Shown piece after piece: positions 1 to 6,701 of a stretch of 12,827 nucleotides of DNA. Below the pieces are notes generated by a model. The model saw only the letters and a list, made by a program, of their open reading frames with translations. It did not search any database and was not told the DNA's origin. The DNA is from an uncultured Roseiflexaceae bacterium (GTDB taxonomy: Bacteria > Chloroflexota > Chloroflexia > Chloroflexales > Roseiflexaceae), in the NCBI GenBank assembly GCA_903868295.1, contig CAIPUQ010000344.1, positions 1-12,827 of the forward strand, read 5' to 3'. Each line of letters opens with the position of its first letter. Within the stretch, counting starts at the first letter, position 1. A program made the position numbers and the translations under genes.

Positions 1-252
1 ATGCTGGTCATCATCGGACCCGCATGGTCGTATTGGCCGATTGCCATTATTTCGTGGCTCGGCATCGTCGGGATTTTGCTCATCTCGAATGGCTTTGCCG
101 TGGCAGTTGCGTTTGGCTATGACCAACGCGTCGCCCACGTCCGCGAACTCGCCGCACCAGTGCTGGTGGCTACTGCAATTACCATTGCCGAGTTGGGGTT
201 GATGTCGTGGTTGCGCTTTGGGTTTGAGGTCAACGGGTTTTTTCAATCATAG
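1..252 (+). CDS. Small or truncated integral membrane protein (C-terminal part)
   Basis: An open frame runs from the first base of the window to a TAG stop at 250-252 and encodes 83 residues. It begins with ATG, but that codon is also the window edge, so a longer upstream gene cannot be excluded and no ribosome binding site can be inspected. The product is strongly hydrophobic. One membrane span lies at about residues 12-38 and another at about 50-73, separated by a charged stretch (YDQRVAHVREL), and it ends in a short polar tail (EVNGFFQS). There are no catalytic motifs or cysteines. I do not recognise a family. It converges with the Rrf2-type gene on the other strand. Confidence is moderate that it is coding, low that this is the whole protein. 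Confidence 0.55.
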   Translation: MLVIIGPAWSYWPIAIISWLGIVGILLISNGFAVAVAFGYDQRVAHVRELAAPVLVATAITIAELGLMSWLRFGFEVNGFFQS

Positions 253-257
253 TGTCC

Positions 258-327
258 GGGGCGGGCGCGGCGTACGCATGTCGGCCCGCTGGTGTGCGTG
301 TGCACAACGCCTGCCCGCCGCGTTTTC
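258..327 (+). terminator. Possible GC-rich terminator after the first membrane gene
   Basis: CGCGGCG at 266-272 can pair with CGCCGCG at 316-322, which is followed directly by TTTTC. The loop is long (43 nt) and itself contains short dyads such as GCGTACGC at 270-277. A competing pairing is GGCGGGC (260-266) with GCCCGCC (313-319). The position, between two convergent genes, fits a terminator, but the long loop makes this weak. Confidence 0.25.
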
Positions 328-755
328 TAAATCACATATGAGGTCGCTACCAAGGCGTTCCGACGTTCGGTCAGCATGGCCAGGGTCGTCTGGCCGAGGA
401 CTGCGGTGGCACGCTGGCGCGCTTCGGCCCAGACTTCGCGCGCGACGACCGAGTCTGCAATGCTTGGATTACCGCCTTTGTCGCGTGCGTCGTCAGTCCC
501 CTCGAGCGCTTCGACGATTTCGAGCAGAGTTATCTGACTGGCAGGGCGTGCCAACCGATGGCCCCCTTGGCGCCCACGCAAACTTTCGATCAAGCCGCCG
601 CGCCGCAACATGAGCATGATTTGACTGATGAAGTGCTCATCAATCTGCTGACGCCGGTGGATGTCACGCGCTTGTACTGGACCATCGCTCCCGTTGACGG
701 CGATATCAATCATCGCCCGGATCCCGTATTCGACTTGGCTCGACATGCGCATCAT
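327..755 (-). CDS. Rrf2-family transcriptional regulator lacking Fe-S cysteines
   Basis: A 142-residue protein with the architecture of Rrf2 regulators. It has an N-terminal winged helix (VEYGIRAMIDIA at 8-19, recognition-helix region near 33-52) and the diagnostic wing RGRQGGHRLAR at 60-70. A dimerisation helix follows (ITLLEIVEALEG, 75-86), then a C-terminal helical tail (VVAREVWAEARQR). Sensor members such as IscR and NsrR carry three cysteines after the dimerisation helix that ligate an Fe-S cluster; this protein has no cysteine at all. It is therefore more like the cluster-free branch (for example CymR), and its signal is unknown. Starts at 755, 752 and 746 are all possible. The last (MSSQVEYG) matches the usual family start best, and none has a good Shine-Dalgarno. 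It lies downstream of the acyltransferase on the same strand but has its own extended -10 promoter in the gap. Confidence 0.9.
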   Translation of the reverse strand: MMRMSSQVEYGIRAMIDIAVNGSDGPVQARDIHRRQQIDEHFISQIMLMLRRGGLIESLRGRQGGHRLARPASQITLLEIVEALEGTDDARDKGGNPSIADSVVAREVWAEARQRATAVLGQTTLAMLTERRNALVATSYVI

Positions 756-787
756 AGACGTGTACCCACTTAGACGACTAACTTACT

Positions 788-803
788 CATGTATTATAAC
801 ATG
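788..803 (-). promoter_or_regulatory. Extended -10 promoter inside an inverted repeat, upstream of the Rrf2 gene
   Basis: On the minus strand the sequence TGTTATAAT (801 down to 793) is a perfect extended -10 element (TG-N-TATAAT). The hexamer one turn upstream (CGTAAC) is not a -35 match, which is usual for this promoter class. The -10 sits at the centre of a 5-bp perfect inverted repeat, CATGT (788-792) and ACATG (799-803). That geometry would suit an autoregulatory operator, because Rrf2 proteins commonly repress their own promoters by binding dyads there. The promoter reading is fairly secure; the operator role is inference. Confidence 0.6.
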
Positions 804-816
804 TCGCAGTCATGCG

Positions 817-3081
817 TTACGGGTAGCGTTTGGCTATTTCTTGGGCGATAAGCTGCGATCCGAGAATATTGAGATGCGTGTCGTCACGGTACAAGATTTG
901 ACCATCTTTGGCAGCATAACAAAAAGACGCATCGCATAGGAACTGCATCGGGTCAAAGGTCTCAACCTGTGGGTAGTCACGCAACACATCATCGACAATT
1001 GCGCGATACTGCGCGTTGAATGCATCTTCGACCTCCCGCGAAACGGGGCACCCCCACGCACCACCGTCGAGACCTCGGCGGATGCAACTGTTTGGATGAT
1101 TGAGGAATTGCGGTGGTTGATAGACAAAAACAACCGTTGTGGAGGGGATATTGCTGAGGGCATCGAACATTTCGATAACCGAATCACGGTAATCACGGGC
1201 CCGTTGCTCGGTGGTACCCGGTAGGGGTCGATCCCGATATTGCAACCGGATTTCGCGTTGCTCGAGTGGATTGAGCTTTTTGCCTTCGATTGCGGTATAC
1301 AATCCCGACACAAAAATCACCCGCTGCTTGTTTTCTGTGTTCTGTGTGATTGCGGCATACATTGCAGGTACGCCGTTCGCATTGGTGCATCCGAACGTTG
1401 TAGTACTCGCTGGGCGTATCCGTTCCATCCCGGGCAACGGCGCACAGCCATCTCTGGCCAGCATCACGACAGGGTGATCTATGGCGCGGTCGAGCAACCC
1501 CAACCCGAGACTCCTTGCAATACTATCGCCAACAATCATGTACTCTGTCCGCTCTGAATCGGCATGCAACACAACTCTGCAAGTCCCTTTAATACTCGTC
1601 ACAAAGCCTGCGGCTTGACAAGTGAGAATCTCTGTTGTGGCTGCCACTTGGACCGTTACCTGCTTCGCTCGATGATTCTTCTGGCGACTTGCATTTGGGG
1701 TTTCTACGGGATTCAGCAGATACAGCAGCGAAATCGAAACAACACAACTCAGCAACACGATAATCTGTCGAGTCGATATCAGACTCCGGTTCCCAGATAC
1801 CACACGGACACGCCGTTCGATGCCCCAATAGGTCAAAAATGCAAGCACGAATGCCAGCACCACTGCAAAAAGACGGAAGGTGGTGCTGAAATCGCCACCG
1901 TAATAAATCATCCCAAACGACAAAATCGGCCAATGCCAGAGGTAGAGTGGGTAGCTGATGAGGCCGACAAACACCACGAGCCTGTTGGCCAAGAGCGTGC
2001 GACTGACCCACGACACACCCCCGGCCATGATCAACATGAACGCACTGACCGTCGGAATCAGGGCATGATAGCCGGGGAACACCGTCGTGTCATCGATGGT
2101 CGCAAGCCCGATGCAAAACACCAATAACCCTCCCCAACCCAATGCATTGGCAGTCTTGCGCACATGCGGTTCGTGATATGCAATCTGATATGTCGACACC
2201 AGCCATGCGGCGATTCCACCGATACCCAACTCCCAGAAGCGCGTGATTGGCCAATAGAACGCCGCATCCCCATCGGTCATCTGCACGTACTGTGTCGATA
2301 CAAACGACACCACAACCAATCCAACAAACGCCCAGAGCAATCGGTTGCGATGGCGATGCAACACGGTAACGACGACAGGCCACACGATATAGAACTGCTC
2401 TTCGACCCCTAACGACCACAAATGGAGGAGCGGCAGTGCATACGAATCCGTGGCGAAATATCCCACTTGGCTGTACAGCAAAAGATTCGATGTGAACAAC
2501 GAACCTGCAACACTATGTGTGGCGAGATTCTGGTATTCGTCACTAAACAATAGGAACCAGCCAGCCACCAGCACCGCAACCAGCACGACAGCCAACGCCG
2601 GGAAGATGCGCCGCACCCGACGTTCGTAGAATCCCGCGTAGCTGAATGTTCCGGCGGCGTTCTGTTCGATGAGGATCTGGGTAATCAAAAAACCCGAAAT
2701 CACAAAGAACACATCGACGCCAATGAATCCCCCAGGCATAACGGTTGGAAATGCATGATAGACCACGACAGGGATGATTGCATATGCCCGCAATCCATCG
2801 ATGTCCGGACGGTATTTATGCTTCTGTATGCGTGTTTCGCCTGTTTGAGTGCTGTCCGTTTGGTCGCCCGGTTGGACTCCTTTCAGCAAATCGACCACAC
2901 ACACACTGACCCATGCAATCGTGAGCACAAGGGCAGTCACCAGTACATACTCAGGATAAGAGACGGCAATGTATGCCACAACCAGCGCAATGCCAATATA
3001 TGCCGGTATATTTTGCAGTCGATAGGCTATGCACGTGCCTACGACCAAAATCCACATGGTGGGGAGGAACTGCATGAGCAT
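817..3081 (-). CDS. OafA/YrhL-type membrane acyltransferase (AT3) fused to a C-terminal SGNH domain
   Basis: The 754-residue product combines an acyltransferase-3 membrane domain with a periplasmic or extracellular SGNH domain. The AT3 part opens with YRPDIDGLRA (90-99). It carries the conserved His109 (VVVYHAF), the FFVISGFLIT block (125-134) and HLWSLGVEEQFY (220-231), followed by several membrane spans up to about residue 455. After a linker the SGNH domain shows GDS (518-520, nucleophile Ser520) and a C-terminal DDTH block whose Asp733 and His736 complete the triad. Such fusions transfer acyl, usually acetyl, groups onto lipopolysaccharide, exopolysaccharide or other surface glycans; the substrate here is unknown. 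Residues 1-85 are an extra hydrophobic N-terminal segment ahead of the usual start motif. ATG at 3081 and ATG at 3075 are both possible; neither has a clear Shine-Dalgarno. It diverges from sqdB across a 216-bp gap. Confidence 0.92.
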   Translation of the reverse strand: MLMQFLPTMWILVVGTCIAYRLQNIPAYIGIALVVAYIAVSYPEYVLVTALVLTIAWVSVCVVDLLKGVQPGDQTDSTQTGETRIQKHKYRPDIDGLRAYAIIPVVVYHAFPTVMPGGFIGVDVFFVISGFLITQILIEQNAAGTFSYAGFYERRVRRIFPALAVVLVAVLVAGWFLLFSDEYQNLATHSVAGSLFTSNLLLYSQVGYFATDSYALPLLHLWSLGVEEQFYIVWPVVVTVLHRHRNRLLWAFVGLVVVSFVSTQYVQMTDGDAAFYWPITRFWELGIGGIAAWLVSTYQIAYHEPHVRKTANALGWGGLLVFCIGLATIDDTTVFPGYHALIPTVSAFMLIMAGGVSWVSRTLLANRLVVFVGLISYPLYLWHWPILSFGMIYYGGDFSTTFRLFAVVLAFVLAFLTYWGIERRVRVVSGNRSLISTRQIIVLLSCVVSISLLYLLNPVETPNASRQKNHRAKQVTVQVAATTEILTCQAAGFVTSIKGTCRVVLHADSERTEYMIVGDSIARSLGLGLLDRAIDHPVVMLARDGCAPLPGMERIRPASTTTFGCTNANGVPAMYAAITQNTENKQRVIFVSGLYTAIEGKKLNPLEQREIRLQYRDRPLPGTTEQRARDYRDSVIEMFDALSNIPSTTVVFVYQPPQFLNHPNSCIRRGLDGGAWGCPVSREVEDAFNAQYRAIVDDVLRDYPQVETFDPMQFLCDASFCYAAKDGQILYRDDTHLNILGSQLIAQEIAKRYP

Positions 3082-3297
3082 TACGAATGTCCATAATTTG
3101 AATACGTTTGATTACAAAATATATCATAGTACAGTTACAGAAATTTTTTACTACATAGCATAAAAACGTCACATCCAACCGTCTCACACACCTCCGTACA
3201 ACACCAACAACTCGCCCGGTCACTGTTGCCTGATGCTTCTCTTCAGAATGCGGTATGGTACGATGGTTTTGTTTTATGGAGTGTATAAAGGACTGCT
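3082..3297. promoter_or_regulatory. AT-rich divergent intergenic region between the acyltransferase gene and sqdB
   Basis: This gap separates two genes reading away from each other. Its left half (about 3090-3170) is clearly AT-richer than the flanking genes. For the plus strand, TGGTACGAT at 3256-3264 resembles an extended -10, which would put sqdB transcription about 25-30 nt ahead of its ATG; no good -35 is visible. AAAGGA at 3287-3292 is a plausible Shine-Dalgarno 5 nt before the sqdB start. For the minus strand a TATGAT-type hexamer occurs near 3123-3128 without a convincing -35. Promoter assignments here are tentative. Confidence 0.35.
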
Positions 3298-4461
3298 ATG
3301 CGCATCATGGTCATCGGCGGCGACGGCTACTTGGGATGGCCGACTGCACTACACTTATCCGCACGCGGGCACGAAGTCGCCATCGTCGACAACCTCGTGC
3401 GCCGGAGCTACGATCACGAACTCGGTACGCATAGTTTGACCGACATCCCCTCGATCCACGAACGCGTGGCGCTGTGGCAGGCGTTGAGCGGTCACCGCAT
3501 CACGCTTGGGATCGGGGATATCTGTGATTATTCGTTCTTCGAGTCGTTTTTCGTCGATTTCGCACCCGATGCGATCGTCCACTTCGGCGAGCAACGCAGT
3601 GCACCATACTCGATGATCGACCGGCGTCATGCCGTCTATACGCAGAGCAACAACGTCGTCGGCACCCTGAATGTGCTCTATGCCATTGCCGAACACGCAC
3701 CCGATTGTCACTTGGTCAAGCTCGGCACGATGGGCGAGTATGGAACCCCCAATATCGACATCGAAGAGGGCTTCCTGACCATCACGCACAACGGCCGCAC
3801 GGACACGCTCCCGTACCCCAAACAACCGGGGTCGATGTATCATCTCTCCAAAGTCCACGACAGTCACAATATGATGTTTGCCTGTCGCATCTGGGGGTTA
3901 CGCGCCACCGACCTCAATCAAGGGGTCGTCTATGGGCTCGACACCACCGAGACGCGCATCGACCCGCGCCTGGTGACACGCTTCGACTACGATGCGGTGT
4001 TCGGCACGGCACTCAACCGCTTCATCGTGCAGGCAGTCTGTGGCATGCCCCTCAGTGTCTATGGCAAAGGCGGTCAGACCCGCGGCTTCCTCGACATCCG
4101 CGATACATTGGCATGCGTCGAGCTCGCACTCAATACACCGGCAGCGCGCGGCGAGTTCCGTGTCTTCAATCAGTTCACCGAGCAGTTTAGCGTGCAACAA
4201 CTCGCCGATATCGTGGTGCATGCTGCAGCCAAACACGGCATCAGCGCGCAGATAGCCCATGTCGACAATCCACGCATCGAAAAAGAAGAGCATTACTACA
4301 ACGCGGCCCACTCCAAACTCATCGAGCTCGGCCTGCAACCCCACTTCCTCAGCGATACCCTGATCGAGTCGATGATGACCCACATCAGTGCACGCACCCA
4401 CGCCGTACGCCCCGAGTTGGTGATGCCCACTATCAAATGGAAGAAAAATCACGGCGCCTAA
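3298..4461 (+). CDS. sqdB: UDP-sulfoquinovose synthase
   Basis: A 387-residue protein that is recognisably SQD1/SqdB over its whole length. This extended short-chain dehydrogenase-fold enzyme converts UDP-glucose and sulfite to UDP-sulfoquinovose with tightly bound NAD+, making the head-group donor for the sulfolipid SQDG. It has a GGDGYLG nucleotide-binding loop (7-13) and the family blocks VDNLVRR (30-36), HFGEQRSAPYSMID (95-108), KLGTMGEYGTPNIDIEEG (141-158), THNGRTDTLPYPKQ (163-176), YGKGGQTRG (255-263) and FNQFTEQFSV (290-299). The catalytic set is present: Thr144, Tyr181 and Lys185 (YHLSK), with Glu147 nearby. The length equals that of the mature plant and bacterial enzymes. The start is supported by an AAAGGA ribosome site. 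No sulfoquinovosyl-transferase gene of the SqdX type lies in the window; the nearest lipid-type glycosyltransferase is at 8558-9736. Identification is very secure. Confidence 0.97.
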   Translation: MRIMVIGGDGYLGWPTALHLSARGHEVAIVDNLVRRSYDHELGTHSLTDIPSIHERVALWQALSGHRITLGIGDICDYSFFESFFVDFAPDAIVHFGEQRSAPYSMIDRRHAVYTQSNNVVGTLNVLYAIAEHAPDCHLVKLGTMGEYGTPNIDIEEGFLTITHNGRTDTLPYPKQPGSMYHLSKVHDSHNMMFACRIWGLRATDLNQGVVYGLDTTETRIDPRLVTRFDYDAVFGTALNRFIVQAVCGMPLSVYGKGGQTRGFLDIRDTLACVELALNTPAARGEFRVFNQFTEQFSVQQLADIVVHAAAKHGISAQIAHVDNPRIEKEEHYYNAAHSKLIELGLQPHFLSDTLIESMMTHISARTHAVRPELVMPTIKWKKNHGA

Positions 4462-4496
4462 TCGACTGCATCCGCCCGCTACTCACACGCACAATG

Positions 4497-4527
4497 GAGT
4501 GCTAATATTTCATAAGAGTTAGCACTC
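4497..4527. repeat. Perfect 9-bp inverted repeat of CIRCE half-sites in reversed order
   Basis: GAGTGCTAA at 4497-4505 and TTAGCACTC at 4519-4527 are perfect reverse complements, separated by 13 nt. Each arm is an exact CIRCE half-site, but the order is the reverse of the canonical TTAGCACTC-N9-GAGTGCTAA. The right arm is also the left half of the canonical-spacing CIRCE that follows, so 4497-4505 is an extra half-site or the remains of a duplicated operator. Confidence 0.7.
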
Positions 4528-4545
4528 GCACTCCCTGAGTGCGAG
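4519..4545. promoter_or_regulatory. CIRCE operator (HrcA site) upstream of the groESL -35
   Basis: TTAGCACTC (4519-4527), nine bases, then GAGTGCGAG (4537-4545). The left half is an exact match to the CIRCE consensus, the spacing is the canonical N9, and the right half differs from GAGTGCTAA at two positions. HrcA, the heat-shock repressor stabilised by GroEL, binds such sites. This copy lies just upstream of the -35 element (4553-4558) rather than over the transcription start, where CIRCE is often found. Confidence 0.75.
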
Positions 4546-4549
4546 TTTT
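4525..4549 (+). terminator. Hairpin with T-tract, likely end of sqdB transcription, overlapping CIRCE
   Basis: CTCGCACTC (4525-4533), loop CCT, GAGTGCGAG (4537-4545) form a perfect 9-bp stem followed directly by TTTT (4546-4549) and a pyrimidine-rich run. This has the form of a rho-independent terminator, 63 nt after the sqdB stop. It shares most bases with the CIRCE operator, so the two deviations from CIRCE consensus in the right half-site are exactly those that complete the hairpin. Termination itself is inferred from structure. Confidence 0.55.
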
Positions 4550-4552
4550 CTC

Positions 4553-4581
4553 TTGACAAGGGATGGTGCTTTATCTATAGT
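4553..4581 (+). promoter_or_regulatory. Strong sigma-A promoter of groES-groEL
   Basis: A perfect -35 hexamer TTGACA (4553-4558) is followed by 17 nt and a near-consensus -10 TATAGT (4576-4581). The predicted start of transcription is about 4588-4591, giving a leader of about 60 nt before the groES ATG. The hexamers and spacing are the best of any promoter in the window, as expected for a highly expressed chaperonin operon, and the promoter is bracketed by two CIRCE-type dyads. Confidence 0.85.
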
Positions 4582-4590
4582 TAGGTATGG

Positions 4591-4617
4591 TTAGCAGTTG
4601 AGCTGTTTGACTGCTAA
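4591..4617. promoter_or_regulatory. Variant CIRCE-like operator at the groESL transcription start
   Basis: TTAGCAGTT (4591-4599), nine bases, then GACTGCTAA (4609-4617). The spacing is exactly that of CIRCE. The left half differs from TTAGCACTC at two positions and the right half from GAGTGCTAA at one. The C-to-G change on the left is matched by the reciprocal change on the right, so an 8-bp dyad (TTAGCAGT/ACTGCTAA) is kept. It begins at the predicted +1, the classical place for HrcA control. Binding is inferred. Confidence 0.65.
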
Positions 4618-4650
4618 ATGTATGTATCGCAGATGAGGGGAAGCGTCACT

Positions 4651-4956
4651 ATGGCTGCAAACTTCCGCATCCGACCGCTGGCCGACCGGGTTGTCATCAA
4701 ACCGGCAGAGCGCGAGGAAAAGACCAAGGGCGGCTTGTTCATCCCAGACACCGCCAGCAAAGAACGCCCCATGGAGGGCGAAATCGTCGCTGTCGGCGAT
4801 GGTCGCCGCACGGACGAAGGCGCATTGGTACCGATGAGTGTCAAGGTCGGTGACAAGGTCCTGTTCGCCAAGTACAGCGGCACCGAGTACAAGGTCGACG
4901 ACGTGGATTACCTCGTCTTGGCCGAAAAAGACATCCTCGGCGTCATCCAGGGTTAA
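4651..4956 (+). CDS. groES: Co-chaperonin GroES (Hsp10)
   Basis: A 101-residue protein of normal GroES length. The heptameric lid caps GroEL to enclose folding substrates in the cytoplasm. The N-terminal strand is FRIRPLADRVVIKP (5-18). The mobile loop that contacts GroEL follows at about 19-34, with the conserved KGGLFIPDTA core. Then come KERPMEGEIVAVGDG (37-51), the VKVGDKVLFAKYSGTE core (64-79) and the C-terminal LAEKDILGVI. I chose the ATG at 4651 over an in-frame ATG at 4618 because GAGGGGA (4635-4641) sits 9 nt before it, the protein then begins like other GroES, and 4618 abuts the operator with no ribosome site. It is co-transcribed with groEL 35 nt downstream. Control by HrcA is indicated by the CIRCE elements upstream. 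Confidence 0.97.
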   Translation: MAANFRIRPLADRVVIKPAEREEKTKGGLFIPDTASKERPMEGEIVAVGDGRRTDEGALVPMSVKVGDKVLFAKYSGTEYKVDDVDYLVLAEKDILGVIQG

Positions 4957-4991
4957 TCCAACTACCAGTCTGATTTGAGGAGTGGAAACAC

Positions 4992-6626
4992 ATGCCTAAG
5001 CAACTTTATTTCAACGAAGAGGCTCGTCGCGCCCTCAAGCGTGGTGTAGATGCCGTCGCTGACGCCGTCAAGACCACCTTGGGACCCCGCGGCCGCAACG
5101 TCGCCATCGACAAGAAGTTCGGCGCTCCGACCGTCACCCACGACGGTGTCACGGTCGCGAAAGAAATCGAACTCAAAGACCCATTCGAAAACATGGGCGC
5201 TCGCTTGTTGGTCGAAGTCGCCACCAAGACCAATGACATCGCCGGCGACGGTACCACCACCGCAACCGTCCTTGCTCAGGCCATCGTCACCGAAGGCCTC
5301 AAAATGGTCGCTGCTGGCGCCAACCCGATGATGATCCGCCGCGGTCTCGACCGTGGTGCCGAAGCCCTCATCGCCAAGCTGCGCGATATGGCAACCCCCA
5401 TCCGCGATCGCGCCGACATTGCCCACGTGGCATCCATCTCGGCTGCTGACCGCGAAATCGGCGAAATCATCGCTGAAGTGATGGAAAAAGTCGGCAAAGA
5501 TGGCGTCATCACCGTCGAAGAGTCCAAGGGTATTGCCTTCGAGAAGGAATACACCGAAGGCATGCAGTTCGACCGTGGCTACATCTCGGCCTACTTCGTC
5601 ACCAACTCCGAGCGCATGGAAGCCGAGCTCGAGAGCCCATACATCCTCATCACCGACAAGAAGATCAGCGCCATCCAAGAGATCTTGCCGGTCCTCGAGA
5701 AGGCTCTCACCGTCACCAAGAACTTGGTCATCATCTCCGAAGACATCGACGGCGAAGCACTGGCAACCCTGGTTGTCAACAAGCTCCGCGGTACCGTCAA
5801 CGTCCTGGGTGTCAAGGCTCCTGGCTTCGGCGATCGCCGTAAGGCCATGCTCCAAGACATCGCCATCCTCACCGGTGGTACGTTGATCTCCGAAGAAGTC
5901 GGCCGCAAGCTCGACTCCGCCACCATCGAAGACCTTGGTCGTGCCCGCCGTGTCGTTTCCGACAAGGACAACACCACCATCATCGAAGGTAACGGCAACG
6001 AGAAGGCCATCAAGGCCCGTATCGAACAGATCCGCACCCAAATCGACACGACCACCAGCGACTTCGACCGCGAAAAGCTGCAGGAGCGCTTGGCCAAGCT
6101 CGCCGGCGGCGTCGCCGTCCTCAAGGTCGGTGGTTCGACCGAGCCCGAACTCAAAGAAAAGAAGCACCGCGTCGAAGACGCCTTGTCGACCGCTCGTGCA
6201 GCTGTCGAAGAAGGTATCGTCCCCGGCGGTGGTGTCGCCCTCATCAATGCCATCTCGGCCCTCGACAACGTCAAAGTTGAGCACGAAGACGAGACCTACG
6301 GCATCCGCATTTTGCGCCGTGCGCTCGAAGAGCCAATGCGTATCTTGGCACGCAATGCCGGCGAAGAAGGCTCCGTCATCATCGACGCAGTCCGCCGCAT
6401 CCAGATCGAAAAGAAGAACACCAACCTTGGCTACAACGTCATGAACGGTGAGTTCATCGATCTCGTCAAAGAAGGCATCATCGATCCCGTCAAGGTGACC
6501 CGCAGTGCAGTTCAGAATGCAATTTCGATTGCTGCCCTGATCCTCACCACCGAAGCCTTGATTGCCGATTTGCCCGAAGACAAGCAAGCCCCAATGCAAC
6601 AAGGTGGCGGCGGTATGGACTTCTAG
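4992..6626 (+). CDS. groEL: Chaperonin GroEL (Hsp60)
   Basis: A full-length 544-residue chaperonin, the ATP-driven folding chamber that works with GroES. Landmarks are the equatorial KTTLGPRGRNV (27-37), the nucleotide-binding HDGVTVAKEIEL with Asp51 (the Asp52 of E. coli) and AGDGTTTATVLA with Asp86. The apical domain includes YISAYFVT (197-204), and KAPGFGDRRK (275-284) follows. The catalytic Asp396 lies in RVEDALSTARAAVEEG, ahead of VPGGGVAL. The C-terminus is a short QQGGGGMDF tail with no repeated GGM units. GAGGAG at 4977-4982 gives a good ribosome site 9 nt before the ATG. Lysine is mostly AAG and the gene is rich in C-ending codons, more so than sqdB upstream, as expected for high expression. 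A strong terminator follows at 6647-6679. Confidence 0.98.
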   Translation: MPKQLYFNEEARRALKRGVDAVADAVKTTLGPRGRNVAIDKKFGAPTVTHDGVTVAKEIELKDPFENMGARLLVEVATKTNDIAGDGTTTATVLAQAIVTEGLKMVAAGANPMMIRRGLDRGAEALIAKLRDMATPIRDRADIAHVASISAADREIGEIIAEVMEKVGKDGVITVEESKGIAFEKEYTEGMQFDRGYISAYFVTNSERMEAELESPYILITDKKISAIQEILPVLEKALTVTKNLVIISEDIDGEALATLVVNKLRGTVNVLGVKAPGFGDRRKAMLQDIAILTGGTLISEEVGRKLDSATIEDLGRARRVVSDKDNTTIIEGNGNEKAIKARIEQIRTQIDTTTSDFDREKLQERLAKLAGGVAVLKVGGSTEPELKEKKHRVEDALSTARAAVEEGIVPGGGVALINAISALDNVKVEHEDETYGIRILRRALEEPMRILARNAGEEGSVIIDAVRRIQIEKKNTNLGYNVMNGEFIDLVKEGIIDPVKVTRSAVQNAISIAALILTTEALIADLPEDKQAPMQQGGGGMDF

Positions 6627-6646
6627 TCCTTCCCCATCCCCACAGA

Positions 6647-6679
6647 CGCGGGTCGGTGCAATGCACCGACCCGCGTTTT
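6647..6679 (+). terminator. Intrinsic terminator of the groESL operon
   Basis: CGCGGGTCGGTGC (6647-6659) pairs perfectly with GCACCGACCCGCG (6663-6675) around an AAT loop, a 13-bp GC-rich stem, followed by TTTTC. It starts 20 nt after the groEL stop. It is the clearest terminator in the window and implies that the next gene needs its own promoter. Confidence 0.93.
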
Positions 6680-6701
6680 CACGTGTCGCACCTGATACGG
6701 T

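Noticed and set aside
3225..3254. TTGCCT at 3226-3231 as a -35 for sqdB
   Set aside because: At 17 nt spacing there is no -10 (TGCGGT), and the TATGGT/TACGAT hexamers are too far away (22 nt or more).
3355..4452. Long open frames on the minus strand opposite sqdB
   Set aside because: They lie wholly within sqdB, which is certain by homology, and their translations have no recognisable family features.
4618..4650. An in-frame upstream ATG that would lengthen GroES by 11 residues
   Set aside because: It abuts the CIRCE-like dyad, has no ribosome site, and adds residues absent from GroES proteins; the ATG at 4651 has a good GAGGGGA site.
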